From NCBI GenBank assembly GCA_022606135.1, contig JABYQN010000007.1:2542001-2606000 (forward strand): a stretch of 64,000 nucleotides of DNA, written 5' to 3'. This DNA is from Fomes fomentarius. Its lineage: Eukaryota; Basidiomycota; Agaricomycetes; Polyporales; Polyporaceae. Positions within the stretch are counted from its first letter, which is position 1; every line of letters starts with the position of its first letter. The notes beneath the pieces are model-generated. The model did not search any database. It was given only the letters and a program-made list of their open reading frames with translations, and was not told the DNA's origin. The translations under genes were made by a program, and so were the position numbers. Shown piece by piece: positions 1 through 12,129 of the stretch.

Positions 1-260
1 TCAGTCGGCGCGGTCTTCATGTCTAAGTTCTCTCGTTCTCGCTCTGTGGTAGCTATCGTCTGTTGTCGTGCTATCCCATGTCATGTCCCGACCTGCCTTG
101 CCTTCCTTGCTATACACAGCCCTAGATACGTGCTGAATCTGCTATGCCTCAGCTTGGTTGTCTGTTGTTGCTGTGAATACTTACTTGCTGTGGTCTAAAT
201 CTTGTCATGAAGCTATATTGTGTGAACACGTCTTGTCCTGTACGAGTTGGTCTGTGATGA
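1..260 (+). other. Degraded 3' flank of a further upstream family copy
   Basis: This stretch aligns by eye with the sequence downstream of copies B and E, notably the Leu/Val-codon-like T-rich tract and a shared block ending in 'cttgtcctgtacgag', which in B reads 'cttgcctgcacgag'. It suggests that another member of the PPxY membrane-protein array ends just left of the window. No coding part is present, so this is an inference from flank similarity. Confidence 0.4.
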
Positions 261-1540
261 TCTCATGCTGCACATACTTTTGCTCAGTCCTGCAACACAA
301 TCGAAGGGTGCCTATTTCGCATGCCGCGCAAACACCAAGAGACTCGTGCGCCTCTTCCTACAGACCCCACGAGCAGCCACCGCATATGATGCACTCCGGA
401 TCCGGACACATCACGGAGACCGGTCTATAAAGGTGATCATCGATCAGGGGGCTGGCCTCTGTATCCCCGCATATCCATTGGGTTTCCAAAATGGATCATT
501 GCACTTCTCCAGCTTCGCGTTCGCATCTTCTCGAAACCTTGGCATTGATGACAGCCATGCGGGCGCACGACCGATTCAAGCTCTACTGCTTCGGGCCCCG
601 AGCCCCCGCTGTTCCAGCTTCCCTCGGATGTCCCAGCTGCGCGACTCCGTGGCATATAACACTGTTCCTGCGCCCGCCCTAATAGCATAAGTGACAGCGG
701 CCCGCATGCTTGCCATTGTTCACGGTTGGACATGATCAGTCATTGGGTGAACGCTAAAGTGTGGCTTGAGGCGCGCAGTTTTCGCTGGATACAAGATCTG
801 GTAGTTGTCTGGAGCCCCTACTTAGTACTGGAGGCTGCGGATGTGAGGTTCATGTATCTATTGATTTGAGCGAGACTCGAGCGCTAGATGATTCACCCAA
901 GTCCGCTAGGCGAGATGCGGCCTTGTGATCGCGTCAGGTAGTGTCCGACGCGCTGCGTGAACGCACGATGGGATACCAGTAGATGCGTGTAGCAAAAGCA
1001 CGATGTGGCGGTGACAGTGAGAGGCTGAGAGCACTCGCTTTGCTAGCATCGACCACGCCGTCTGCGGAATCCTCCGGACGCGCCGTCTAGACTGGATTAG
1101 GAGAACGAGAGAGAAAAAAAAACGAGAAGTTGTGTGCTGCGGAGTCAGGATGGATGGTGGCGGGATGCCTGGTCGCCACTGCCAGCGCTGGCGCACTCGG
1201 GATTCTGAATAAGGAGCGCCAAGTGGCCCGGACCACGGTCACTGCGGCTTTCTTCACCGCCCTCGTGTGTTGCACAGTAGGATCGTATCAGTGTTATGCT
1301 GCTGCTGCAGTGCAGGTGTATGTGGTTGCGGTCGAAACATTGATCTACCACTGCGCAGCCATCCTGCTGGGTTGTTGCAACATGAGCATTCGGGCACTTG
1401 TTTAGACACCGCGACCTGTCACCGTGTGTGTAGGCGCCCGTCTTCCGCACTTTCTCAACTGACACCGTGTCGTCCAAATCTCACGCCTCATATCTTGTGG
1501 CTTATGCTTCCTGCCCTTCCTGTATGCGAAATCTGTTGAG
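261..1540. other. No supportable gene
   Basis: Only short overlapping frames lacking family motifs are present on both strands. I see no splice-supported structure, RNA gene or terminal repeats. Confidence 0.5.
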
Positions 1541-2714
1541 CTTGATACTGTGCAAGACTACGCGACTTTCAAGATGCCCATGCTTCCAGCGTAGGCGAGC
1601 GGCACTGGCGTCACTGGCACGTCTGACGGCATATACTTGGTTTGGTCGCGGCAACTTTACGGTATCGGGACTCGCTTGCAGCAGGGTTGGTCAAGGTATG
1701 ATCCGAGATCTACTAGCTATACAGCCCACTGCGCGTCAGCCAGAAGGATTAGGTTTTCCTTACTCCTGTCTGGCTGAATGTCATGATCAGTCACATCTGG
1801 ACAGGGCTGCGGTGGTGTGGGGTTTGTGCTCATGGTCCACAACTTTCATCACCTTCGTACCAGAAGGTGTCGTGAAAGTTTGTACTGATCTATGCTCCCT
1901 CAGGAAATCAACCATAACTGTGTACCTGTGTCTGACCTAGGCATTATTTGGACACGTACCAGAGGACGCAAACCCGAGTTTACATAAGTTCAGATTCAAC
2001 AAGATTTGCTCCATGTGAATCACTGACAGATATTGCAGATAGATTCGAGGCAGGGGATATTCCTCATCCTTTACTACGGCCTACTGCAGTGTGCTTCGGT
2101 GCACCAATGTTCACATCATGCAGAGAATTGCTTTCCTCATCATGTATGATGGTGTCGTCTACTCAACATCCCGTCAAGCGTCGGGATCAGTAATCATTGC
2201 TCTGACACAACTCTAATAGCTTCTTGACATGGCCGCCTGACGCCCGACGGATACGACCGCACCTGACCGTGGCAACACCAGCGATTCCAAGTCGGCTTGA
2301 CGTGGCCGCTCAGACCAGGCTCAGACGTTGTGCACCGTGACCCTGTAGCCTCCTGTTACCTGTAGCTCGTGATGCACCCTGCAGCTCTCTGGTTCAAGTC
2401 ACTCGACACAGCTCTCTGGCTTCCTCACATTTCTCGGATGCACCTCGTATTGCTTGGAAGCCTGTGGGAGTGCTGGACGATGTCTTATGGCTAGGACGCT
2501 CAGGTGCGTGTCAGTACACGTTGCACGATGGCGCCGCTATCTGCTCTATCGTCTTCCGACTCGGTGTCATGGGCCGTACGCCGCCTGCCATTGAACCGGG
2601 GGCGCCTCGATTAGAAAGAAGGCAAAGGACGACCCCATACAGCCTCAGATTCACAGATCGGCCACGATCTGAGATCCTCTGCGGCATCCTCACCGTGACC
2701 CTCCCCTCCTCCCT

Positions 2715-2722
2715 TATATAAG
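2715..2722 (+). promoter_or_regulatory. TATA box of copy A
   Basis: TATATAAG lies 213 bp upstream of the copy A start codon, exactly the spacing of the equivalent element in copy D. A pyrimidine-rich stretch typical of fungal transcription start regions follows. A likely 5'-UTR intron runs 2852-2904 (GTCAGT to CAG, with a TTGAC branch-like site). Confidence 0.55.
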
Positions 2723-2927
2723 TTCCCCCTCATCTCTCTCTCTCTGCCATAACGCGCCCTACTTGTTTCCTCGTTATACACTCCCAGACATCCCCACTAT
2801 TCCACGTATCTTGGCCGCCGACTGCACCACCCTCTATAACCTCGATACACGGTCAGTGGCACAACCCTTGTGCACCTCGTCGTCAATGCTTGACGTCGTC
2901 CGCAGACACGCATTCCAGCATCTCGCC

Positions 2928-3573
2928 ATGGCACCCCTCCAGAACGCACCAGCGATGAACGGTGGCTCTGTGTCCTCGGGTCTCATCATCAAGATTGTGG
3001 TCTGCCTCGGTACGTCCTTCATGCATGCTGATTACCCCGTCTTCTTGCCGGACCTGACTCGACGCCACTCATTTCACTCCTCCCCCCTCTTCTCCCTGGT
3101 TCTTCTTCCCCCTTCCCCCCTTCCCACTCTATCCCATTGCTCGTCCTCATCTCGCACTCCCAGTCGGCTTCATCTTCCTGATTGTAGGCTTCTGCCTCGT
3201 CGCGCGCAAGTCCCGCTGCGCACGCAATGCTCAGACCTCCCACCCCATCTGCACCCACACCCCAATCATGCGCGGCGGCATGGTCTACCCCACCGCCGCG
3301 CTCTCGCGCGACAACTGCGCTCGCTGCCTCGCCGACAGACACAAGCGCGAGTCTGCCGCCAATGCCATACGCGACTCTGTCACGTCCTCCCCGACGTCAT
3401 CGTCATCGTCTCCGCCGCCGCCGTACCCGCGGTTGTTGTCGCCCGTCCCGCTCTCGCCGTTGCCTCCCCTGGGGTTGACTGGACTCGATGAGCAGGTTTC
3501 GCCCCCGTCCCCGCCGCCTCTCTACAGAGCGGCAATGGACGCTGTCGCGCTCGCACCTCGGGGACGCGACTAG
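2928..3573 (+). CDS. Copy A: small single-pass membrane protein with two PPxY motifs
   Basis: The gene has two exons, 2928-3009 and 3164-3573, joined by a GTACGT-CAG intron in phase 1. The product is 163 residues. The N-terminal ~20 residues are polar. One hydrophobic helix (about residues 19-42) spans the exon junction and is followed by a basic ARKSRCAR stretch, so the positive-inside rule puts the long C-terminal tail in the cytosol. A conserved patch with TPIMRGG, a Tyr and a C-x2-C (NCARC) follows, then a Ser run, a PPPPY motif, an L-x-LTGL motif, a second motif PPLY, and a C-terminal RGRD. The start is chosen because MAP plus an 82-nt first exon recurs in D, E and H. PPxY motifs normally bind WW domains, for example of Rsp5/Nedd4 ligases, so an adaptor role like yeast Rcr1 or Sna3 is possible but inferred. 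I do not recognise the family. Confidence 0.85.
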
Positions 3574-3630
3574 GACCTCTCGTCCTTGCCTCGCACTCAT
3601 CCCACAACCAACGGCCCACTTATTGTCTTT

Positions 3631-3649
3631 CGGTCTACGCTAGAAGGTC
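3631..3649 (+). promoter_or_regulatory. Conserved 19-nt 3'-flank element, copy A
   Basis: CGGTCTACGCTAGAAGGTC lies 58 nt after the stop codon. The same 19-mer, varying at one or two positions, is found after D, E and B. It is probably within the 3' UTR. Its function is unknown. Confidence 0.45.
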
Positions 3650-4119
3650 ACACTTACTTCATGCATGTCTTCGTAACGCTGATCCACGCTTAATGATCTC
3701 ATGTTCTCACTCTGTGCTCGCTATCTGTGCGCTATGTACTGTTTCCGCGGGACTCGTTGTATATATTCTAGTTCGGCCCGGACATTTTCACTTACTGTCC
3801 CCATGTTCTCTGTGCTCACTGTATCCTGTTCTGCCCTCCGTCGTCTGTTGTTCGCCCGTCGCTATCTGTCTAGTGCTGTCGCTGTTGCTGTTATCTGGAT
3901 ACGGTACTTTGAATATCAATATCTGTACTCACTTACATCTCTACTAGGTCGCAATCTAGCTGATCTTCATTCATGGAACGCTCGCGCTTCGCTCGGATAT
4001 CCGGCGGGAAGGCAAAGATCGATCTCGCTGATCAATCCACTGTGCTATGGTAGTGCCTGGCATCTGGATGCCACACGTCTCGGGCCCGGGTGTTTGCGTT
4101 AATATACTTAGACTTCGAT

Positions 4120-4560
4120 GTGCAGGCTGCCCTGGGAAGCTGCCTTGGCTTATATGATCTCGGCCTCTTGACGTGACGAGTGCGGCGTTTGTGCGAGCTG
4201 CCATGTAAGTCATCATACAGCAAAAGACTTGCTAAGTATACTAGTACTGTACACCGTGACCAGAGCCAATGGAGAGATATTGCAATTTGGGACGGAGTCC
4301 ACCCTGACAACCATAACCCAAGGGTCCTCGGCGTACCTGACACGAAGTAATTGTGATGCTGGCAGCTGTAGTGCAAGAAGCATCGTCGATGATGCCATAC
4401 TGACAGGCCGTGTCCGAGCGGCATGCGCACGTCGGGCTGCCGCTCCCTGCGGCAAACGCAGCAGGGACTGGAAATCGGAAGGAGTGAGTGCAACTGAATT
4501 CGAAGCAGGCGGGTGCTGTCACGGTGGGCGGTATACACGTTAATACAACACCTGTCTTTG
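4120..4560 (+). repeat. Repeat module beta, copy 1
   Basis: It resembles 14841-15310 and, in part, 22000-22110, sharing blocks such as 'tccgagcggcatg' and 'gtgggcggtat'. No gene is visible. It abuts the exon-2 remnant of copy B directly, which implies a deletion of the promoter and exon 1 that in the second unit separate the equivalent module from copy E. Confidence 0.45.
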
Positions 4561-4625
4561 CACTGAATCTCACTTGTTGAAACTCCCCTCCTTATCCTCC
4601 AATCTCGTTCTCCAATGTTCTGTAG

Positions 4626-5017
4626 TCGGCTTCGCCTTTCTCGTCGCCGGCTTGTGTCTTGTCGCCCGCAGAGTCCGCCATGTGCGCGACCCGGGGGCTC
4701 GAATCTCCGCCCTCACCTGCAACTACACCGGTACACCCACCACCTCGCGTCCTAGCTGTCCGCACTGTCTCACGAACAGGTGCAATGCCGCATCCGCCCC
4801 CCATGCGAACCGCAACCGGCTCGTATCTTCATCCGCGTCCAACTCCCCGTCTCCACCGCCCCCATACCGGCGGCGCCCATTGAGCCCAGTGCAGCTTCCC
4901 GAGCTGCCGGGATTGGGGCTGACTGGGCTCAAGGAGCTCGCCTTGCCTGCGACCCCGCTGCCTGTCTATCGCGCGATGCCAGACACTATCACGCTCACTC
5001 CTCGCGGACGCCACTAG
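4626..5017 (+). pseudogene. Copy B: exon 2 only, 5'-truncated family member
   Basis: The sequence enters at the family intron acceptor (TGTAG just before 4626) and then encodes the membrane helix (VGFAFLVAGLCLVARR), the C-x2-C patch (SCPHC), a PPPPY motif, the L-x-LTGL motif and an RGRH terminus. The second motif is LPVY rather than PPVY, and the patch before the cysteines is shortened. No exon 1, TATA box or in-frame ATG precedes it, because the upstream sequence is repeat module beta. The frame is still open to the stop. It is closest to copy E. I call it a promoterless pseudogene, although a transcript started elsewhere could still splice onto this acceptor. Confidence 0.7.
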
Positions 5018-5989
5018 GATCCTTCTTGTTGTGCAGAAGATGCGCGCTCGTTGCTAACTGGCCTCACTTACATCATCGGTCTACGATAGACGGTCTCTGT
5101 TGTGCTTTGCGCAAGTGTTTTGCCTTCCAGTGCACTGTTGCTTTCCTGCATGTCCACTATCTCAGCTCTCCGTATACCTTCTGTCTTGTTATACGCATCG
5201 CTCTCTGCTTCCTACTATCCTCTGTACCTGTTGTCATCCGCTACTCAAATCTGTTTGTCGTTGTTGTTGTCATGAACACTTGCTGTGATCCTACTAATCT
5301 TGTCATGTTGTTGTGTGTAGTACGTGTCTTGCCTGCACGAGTTAAGCGGTTCTCATGTCCTAAAGTACGTGCAATGCCATTGAGGCGTAAGTCAGGCTTG
5401 CTACTAGATTTAGTCGTGCGGGCTCCGCTAGGGGATAAAGATGGCTCAGGAGTCGGGATTCTACGTATGTCATACAAAGTACGATCAGCCACACCCATGG
5501 AACGTTTACCGTCGACTGCACACGTACACACAACACGGCGCGGGGCGCGCAGGTGTGCTATAATGCTTATTGAGAGGAACAAATGTGATCGGTCGGCAGG
5601 CCGCAGGCAGCCCGAAGGTTGATCGAATGTTGTGGCAACAAATTTCGCGCGTCTTCTTGCGCGTCCCCTTGCGCGTCCCGCCCACACCTTGGAAGCCTTT
5701 CGCAGATCGGCTTCCGTTCTGCGATGGAATAATCTCGCGGTGGAGAAAGTTCTGTCTCGCCGACCGCACAGACCGCGCACTAGTTACATAGGATAGTATC
5801 AACCCATATCGCAAGGTCGGCCCTATCTGCGCGCAGTGCATCAATGCACCTCTGTTGCAATCGCCGGCCTGGGACTTCCATTTCTTCCCCAAGTTCCCAA
5901 GCGTGTGACGCCCAGCATTGCATGGGGATTCAGTCATATTGCGTCAAGCCTTGCGCTCACAATGTCGGTATGGCGGGTCGTAGTAGCAT
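5018..5989. other. 3' flank of copy B, then no supportable gene
   Basis: The first ~330 bp match the 3' flank of copy E, including the 19-nt element at 5078-5096 (one base different from E). The remainder holds only weak frames without motifs. Confidence 0.45.
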
Positions 5990-7700
5990 GGGCGACAAAC
6001 ATCGGGCGTCGAACCATATGGTTGCCCAGAGTCTGAGCGACTCCTGATGGAGTGCTGCCCGCAGTTGAAGCCCTTTCAAGCCCGAGGTGCTGAGGAGTGA
6101 GCTTGATCCAAAGTGGGCTGCTAGTATTTTAAATCTAATATGACCAGGAGCAAAGACTGCTGTCTGGAAATAAATAACAATAAGACGTGCCTTATGTCTC
6201 TCTATGTGCCTCGTGGGCCCATGGTGACGGCATGTCTGCCTATGCCTGTGGTCAGCATGTCTGTACACATGACCGGGATAAGACATACGGTAGGAAGGTG
6301 TTCCATCGCGCGGCCTCGGAGTAGATCTTTCAGCTCCCATAGAACATCGGGAGCAGTTTGATCCAAGTTACCCCTGATCGAGCCTTGAGTCTCACGGCGC
6401 ATGAGCAGCTCTGTGAGGGCCTTCTCCGGCAATCGTGGCTGGCCGTGCTTCGGGCAAGCGTAAGAGCCGTGATTGGACATATCGTACCAAGTCCTAGGCC
6501 TAGGGGGACCGCAGTTGCGAACAGTCAGTTGACGCTTCACCGCCCAGCCCGACGACCTGTGCACTCTACATGCGGCCGCGGGTCTGCCGCATCCAGCTGA
6601 CCAGTGACGAGCACCATATTCTGTTATGACAATTTAGAGTGACTTCCGTTATCTATGGGCCAAAAAGACCTGCCATTCAGAATCGACACGTGCGAGACAT
6701 CGAGGATGATGGATGCTCTCATCCGATGTTCATTGAGAGAAACCGTCGATGGGATGGGGAACGCGGTTTCTTTGGTCGAGCTGCTGCTGATGTGCCTGCG
6801 GGACGTCTGACAGCGAAGCAGACTAGGATGATGCCAGATTGCGCATGTCCGATTCGGGATGCAACTTCAATCTGCAATGCGACATGCCACGGAGTGAGCG
6901 CGGGGGCTGAACACTGCCGCTGGGAGCGCATGCACACGTGGTTGGGGGTATGATGACATTAAAATACTAGGCACGCCTGGCCTGAGAGTTAATCGCAAGG
7001 CTGCGCACGGGAGAAGACACCTCCCCACCTTCTTGACGCAGAGAGATATCCCTCGTGCATATACTGGGACCATAGCGTCTGCAGAACAGCTGAGTCAGCG
7101 AACCTTTTGCGCGCTTGATACGTCAAGGTTTGGGGTACGACGTGCGCTATGTAAGAAGTACATAAGCGTGCACTCGAGGGAATGCTCGTAGAGATATGCA
7201 GTGCCACGAGCTCGCTCCGATGTGCCGATTTCAATGTAGGATGACAATGTATGTGGATGGAAGGCATCTGCCACTGTCAGTCGTGCAGTTTGGGTGCCCT
7301 CTGACCCTGAAGACCTACTGTGGTAACGCCTGAATACAAGCACGTTCGACCTCCATTATGGGCATCTCTGGTCCGAGCGACGTCCCTGGGTGATAATCAA
7401 TTACGGGCAGTGTCATTTGCAGTGTTCCATAGATCGGTTGTGGCCGAGTGTCTGCTAGAGTCGTGCATCAATACTTTGCTCTAGGAGCTCTCCACGAGCA
7501 CACACCACAATATGGCCATGTATGGCGCCAAATGTGGTCTCTGGAGAGTGTCCCGGGTGCCCTACCGGAGAAGCGTGAAAGGGAGGAAGGGAGTCAGGCC
7601 AGGGAGACTGCGCCATTCAGCGGAGATACCAGACTGGTGTCAGCGGTAGCAGTTGTGACCATGTATTGCAGGAAAGAGTTTCAGGATGAGGCGCAGTGGT
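5990..7700 (+). repeat. Repeat module delta, copy 1
   Basis: Blocks of similarity link it to 18900-21980 and 38600-40230, for example around 'aataagacgtgcct', the 'gcccatgg' block and the '...cagagataccagactg' block near the right end. The three versions are diverged and differ in length through indels. No frame is conserved among them, so I see no gene. A long-decayed transposon or intergenic spacer is possible. Confidence 0.5.
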
Positions 7701-7739
7701 GACCATAGTCCTGCATAGTGACGCATGTGACGAGTGAGG

Positions 7740-10700
7740 ACATGAGCTGGTTCAAGTGCAGTATATTTCAAATTTGTCGCCTGTCAGGTTGTACTTGTTT
7801 TCTCGGACATTGGTTATTGCCCTGAGCATGAGCGACAGGTATGCATATACAGCTGGTTAGGAAGCGCAGCAGGTCTTTGGCCGCTATGAAGATGGGGGGA
7901 TGTTGCCAATTGAGATCTGACCTCAGATACCACAACTTGAACGTATGGCAACCTAGTCATGGCATTTTCCCAAAAATGAAGGTACAGTCCCTCCTGGTCA
8001 CGCATCAATCACACATTCGATGTGCCACGAGGCCCGACCATATTTGCCCATATTGATCGTCCAGGGGACTTGCACTCGTATCGAAGCTTCTGGCGAGGAA
8101 GGACAGGGCCGTCTTGTGCTCGTGTCTACTGACTAAAGGGTCATCTGAACGAAGTGTCGAAGCTTACACAGTTATGGTGATTGCCAGTAAGAATTGCAGC
8201 CACAGCCGCCCGCTAATTTTTTATCAAAGGTCCCAAGCGCCTCTGTGTGATCCGGTGTTGGGCTCACGCTTGCTAAGTCTGGCCGACTGCCTCACCGATA
8301 CGGGGATATGAGGTTTGTTGTTGATATCAGAAGGATAGATATATTGATTGAGTTCGGAATGTACTCGTCACAGATCCTTTCTCACGACGATGACATGCAA
8401 AGCCGAAAATTTAGGTGCTGTCAGTGGAAAGCAGGCGACACTGCACACATTATTCATCGCGGTATAATCCCCTCTCGGATAGTGACCTTCGCTACACTGA
8501 CTCTGCATCGATAGTATGGTGCGGCCTCCATGGACGCCTAGCAATCCACTGAGCTGGACCATCACTGGCAGTAAGACGCTTTCTGCAATATCTACTTGCT
8601 GAAGCGCTCTCGCCGTGTTGGCCGGGTGGCCGGAGATGCTCTCCCATAGACGCGGTGCTGACATGACGAACAGAACCTCAACACGGGGGCTCTCAGGTGC
8701 AAATTCAGCGTGCTTCCACGCCACCAGAGCTACCTTGCTTACAACTGGTTTCACTAGTCTTTATTTGTGATCCTCTACTCCCTCGTCCCTCGGGCATGGT
8801 GCTGCAAATTTATATAGCTGACTACGGCTTGTAGTAACGGCATCTCAGTTGGTTGCATAGTGGCCCTGTGGTCAGGGGGAACGTACCGAGGTGAGCGTTA
8901 ACATGAATCGAACGCTGTGTCGTCCTTGGGGTCAGATCGTACTGCATTGCGTCGGTCACCTATATGGGACACCTCGACCAGAAGCGCAACACACTCTGGA
9001 TCCATGTAGTCCAGATCACGTCGGAGGATCGGCTTCATTGCTTGCCAGTTCCCGACCACTCCCCTAATAGTCTCCGCCTCTGCTCTCTTCGTCTCTTCCC
9101 ACAATCTCTCCCACTATCTCTCTAACAGCCTCTCGTACTACGATTTTCTACCCTCTACCATTATCGCCCTCGCTCATGCACACTTTCCTGCCTGACGTAA
9201 TGTCATCTGGCTTCCTCACCGCGGGAGCGACTCAACATATGACTACGTGCGACATCTTGAAGACGGCGGTCTACCTTGGTATGTTCTCTGCTTGCTTTAC
9301 CCTGGTTCTGACTTGACGCTGTCCGCTCTGTCTCGTTCACCCTCACCTCCCTCATTCCCTCTCCCCCCCAAACCCGCAGTCTGGTTCACACTCCTCCTCA
9401 TCGGCCTCTCCCTCATCGCCTACAAGTTCGGCGATGCCCATACCCCGACGTCCGCTCCCGTTCACACCCACACCCCCATCATGCGCGGCGGCGTCATCTA
9501 TGCAGTTGGCACTCTCTCCCGTGCCAACTGTGCTCGCTGCCTTGCCGACAGGTGCGAAGCCGCCGCTGCGCGCACCCGTGCTAGTACACAAGATGTTCTT
9601 GCACCCCCGCTGCCCGCGTACCCGTCGCTCTCGCCCGCGCCGCTGTCACCGCTGCCGGGCTTGGAGTTGACCGGCCTGGATGGATGAGCCACGCCTGCGT
9701 CCTCCCTGCCTGGCTACAGGGCGGCCACTGCGTTTGTTCTCCGCAGACGCGACTAGGGCCATAGTCATTGCCGTCGAAGTACCATCACCGTCGTTTAGCG
9801 GCATGATCGTCGCCGACACTTCTCCTATACCTCTTCCCTTTTTGGTCTTCAAGTTTGCGAGACAGTAGCAGAATCTCCTCTTACATGGTCTCTCACTGGC
9901 AGGTCTTGCCTCATCTAATCACTACTGTAATCTACGTCGCGTCATCGTGCTGTGTTGTGTTGCTCTGCATGGTCTGCAAGTTGTTTGCTGTCTCATTGTC
10001 GTGATACAACTTGTAATTTTTTTCTTTCGTGCCCTACGCTGGTCTTTGGGCCGATATTCTAGAGTTGTGCATCCGCCTCGCGATTGGACAAAATTGTGAT
10101 TTGGTTCCGATGCCTTCATCCAGCCCCGCACGACTCTCAACCTTCAAAACAGAGGTCCAGGTTCGCACCAAGCCTCAATGACCGCTCCTACTACCGCACG
10201 GCAACGGAATCTTGGGCCGTTCCGCGTCAGGGGGTGGCTGCAGAAGCCATCACGATGATCCAATGCGATATGGACGGCAGATTGCAACTGGGGCGCTGCC
10301 TTCTCTTGGTCAGGCGCGAGGCCCATCTATGGTCCCATCTGCCACTGGGGTATGACCGAGAACTCGTGTGCGGCATGAGGACTAACTTGGTATACACAGT
10401 ACTACTATTGTGCGCACTGTGGCGATGCGGTCGCTCATGATCGCTAACGTTCATAGCGGACATCCATAATCCGAGCGCCTTTATGACCATCCCTTGGACG
10501 CCTCCTCGTACGTGAGACAGCCCTTCGTCCGCATATGCTATGCTACACACAGAATCATGGCCCACTTTGCAACACTGCGGTCAAAAAAGTCAGCGGAGAC
10601 CCAAAGTCACATATTGTAATTGGAATTCCACGTACATATGTGACCCAAAGGAGCGTCATGACTCATGAGGTCATAGACCCTGTGACTGTGCCAGAGCAAC

Positions 10701-11700
10701 GGGGTCTGCTACTTTACAGGTGGCAGGGCACCCGATCGTGTGGTATATTCGTCGACCGTTGCCGTGCAATACATCCGCGTAGGGTCAAGGGTCCAGCTGT
10801 CTGGGCTCAGTGATGGATGGCGCACCTGGGTATGACTGGGACCCGGGGCCGGGTTTCTATGCTGGAACGCCGATATGAATGTCAAGAAGAATTCGGAGTC
10901 GGGAGCAGAAGGAGGACCTTAAGCGCGAACGTGAGTGAGGCTGTGAACAGTACGGAGGAGCGCCGAGAGGTGGGTATGATAGCGATATGGAACAAGTGTC
11001 GCTTATCAGTCAGTTTCTCTTGCGTCTACAGTCTTCCTGCAGGGTCAGTCGCAACGTTCCCATGGGCTGGAGGCGCCTGCTCTTGGACTCTGAATCCACA
11101 ATGAGCGCGGCGGTAATGCCTTCGCACAGGCAGCGGTCTAGACGGCACAGGTCTCCGAATGTCACGAAGGTTCACACATGACAGGCATGCAGGCATCAAT
11201 CACGAATCTCATTCTGGGACCCCAGGATCAAAGGAAAGAAAGAACAAACGCGCTTGGAAACTGATCTACTGGCGCATAATGTTGAGTTGAGCGCCTGACC
11301 CGAACTTCGAGTTGGCGCAGCTTGCATGACGTTGTAGTTGATGTCCGGAATTCTCCCGCTGAAGTCGGAGTTCAGTGTCAGCAGGAGAGGAAGGCGTGAC
11401 TGCCGAAACGCTGTGCTCACTGAATGCTAGTTTCGCGCGGGACGCGCTCGACTCCCTATCCGAGGCAGTGGGAAGGCTGAAGATGACATCTATTGAGAAA
11501 TTTCTGTCTCCTTGGTCTACGTCAAGTGGTGGAAGTCCAGACGCACTAGCAGCCGCGTGGTGGTCGCTCTGGAGCTTCTCGATTGGCACATCTTCGCTGG
11601 CAGCGCGAGCGGCTTACGACTGTATCACGATGCCGCAATTGGAGTGCCGCACGTTTGTCACAGGAGATAGCAATAAGGTTATGGCGTTTTGTTGGTAGTC
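7740..11700 (+). repeat. Segmental repeat module epsilon, copy 1 (contains copy C)
   Basis: It matches 40400-44130 around copy F over nearly 4 kb: the upstream 'gacttgcact' and 'gcgaggaagga' blocks, the gene itself, and the downstream 'aattggaattcca' and 'tgtcagcaggaga' blocks. Outside the family gene no frame is conserved between the two copies. Confidence 0.6.
9176..9687 (+). CDS. Copy C: single-pass membrane protein, LPxY subfamily, prematurely stopped
   Basis: Exon 1 is 9176-9278 and exon 2 starts at 9380, with a GTATGT-CAG phase-1 intron. The ATG is chosen because MHT...M is shared with copy F; later in-frame ATGs exist at 9200 and 9239. The helix is VWFTLLLIGLSLIAY, followed by the same THTPIMRGG and NCARC patch as copy A. 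The Ser-run/PPPPY block is replaced by a shorter segment with LPAY, a Nedd4-type LPxY variant. The frame stops with TGA at 9685-9687 after ELTGLDG. In copy F the equivalent frame continues to a second LPGY motif and an RRRD terminus, and matching codons persist here as far as 9756. The product is therefore 136 residues, lacking about 22. It may be a truncated functional gene or an early pseudogene. Confidence 0.7.
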
Positions 11701-12129
11701 CGCAGTCGTGGCCAAAACGGTTGGAAAGTCACAAGTAATCGAGTGGTGATCCGACATGACGACCTGCAGAGTACTAGACAGGCCATCTCCCACTCCGACC
11801 GTCGATCGCCTAGTGGCACACACCAGCAGGTACTGTGCCAGGAGTTTGTATATCTATTGGGACCCACTTTTCAGTTCACTTCTGAATGATGCTTGAATAG
11901 TGCAGGCTATCGCCGATAAATGCGCACTAAGAGTTTGAGGAGGGCGGATGAACAGGATATTAGAAGAAGTTGAAGTAAAATGAGCGCTCGGGTGTGAAAC
12001 TCTGCGATGTGTCAGCGTCATGTAAGCGCCTGTATCCTCACTTGAAGTTGCTCTCGGAGTCTCTACCAAATCTTGCGCCTTGAACCATAATCTTGTTGCA
12101 TACGCTTTCTGCACTGCTGGAGTTGAAAC
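11701..12129. other. No supportable gene
   Basis: A junction between repeat module epsilon and the second alpha module. Only short unsupported frames are present. Confidence 0.45.

Larger units (their letters stand above)
1541..4100 (+). repeat. Segmental repeat module alpha, copy 1
   Basis: The module spans the leader, the gene and the 3' flank of copy A and matches 12130-14840 around copy D in the same order. Shared landmarks are the 'gatattcctcatcc' block upstream, the TATA region, the whole gene and the T-rich 3' flank. Non-coding parts have drifted by substitutions and small indels while the coding exons stay open. Boundaries are approximate. Confidence 0.6.

Noticed and set aside
2763..3491. 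242-codon plus-strand frame over copy A
   Set aside because: It reads through the intron in another frame and produces low-complexity Ser/Arg sequence. The spliced two-exon model is conserved across copies.
5241..5780. 179-codon minus-strand frame over the 3' flank of copy B
   Set aside because: It is antisense to a T/G-rich flank shared by several copies, and the frame is not conserved in those copies.
11266..11698. Two overlapping ~107-codon frames on opposite strands
   Set aside because: The duplicated region near 43860-44130 does not keep either frame, so coding is unlikely.
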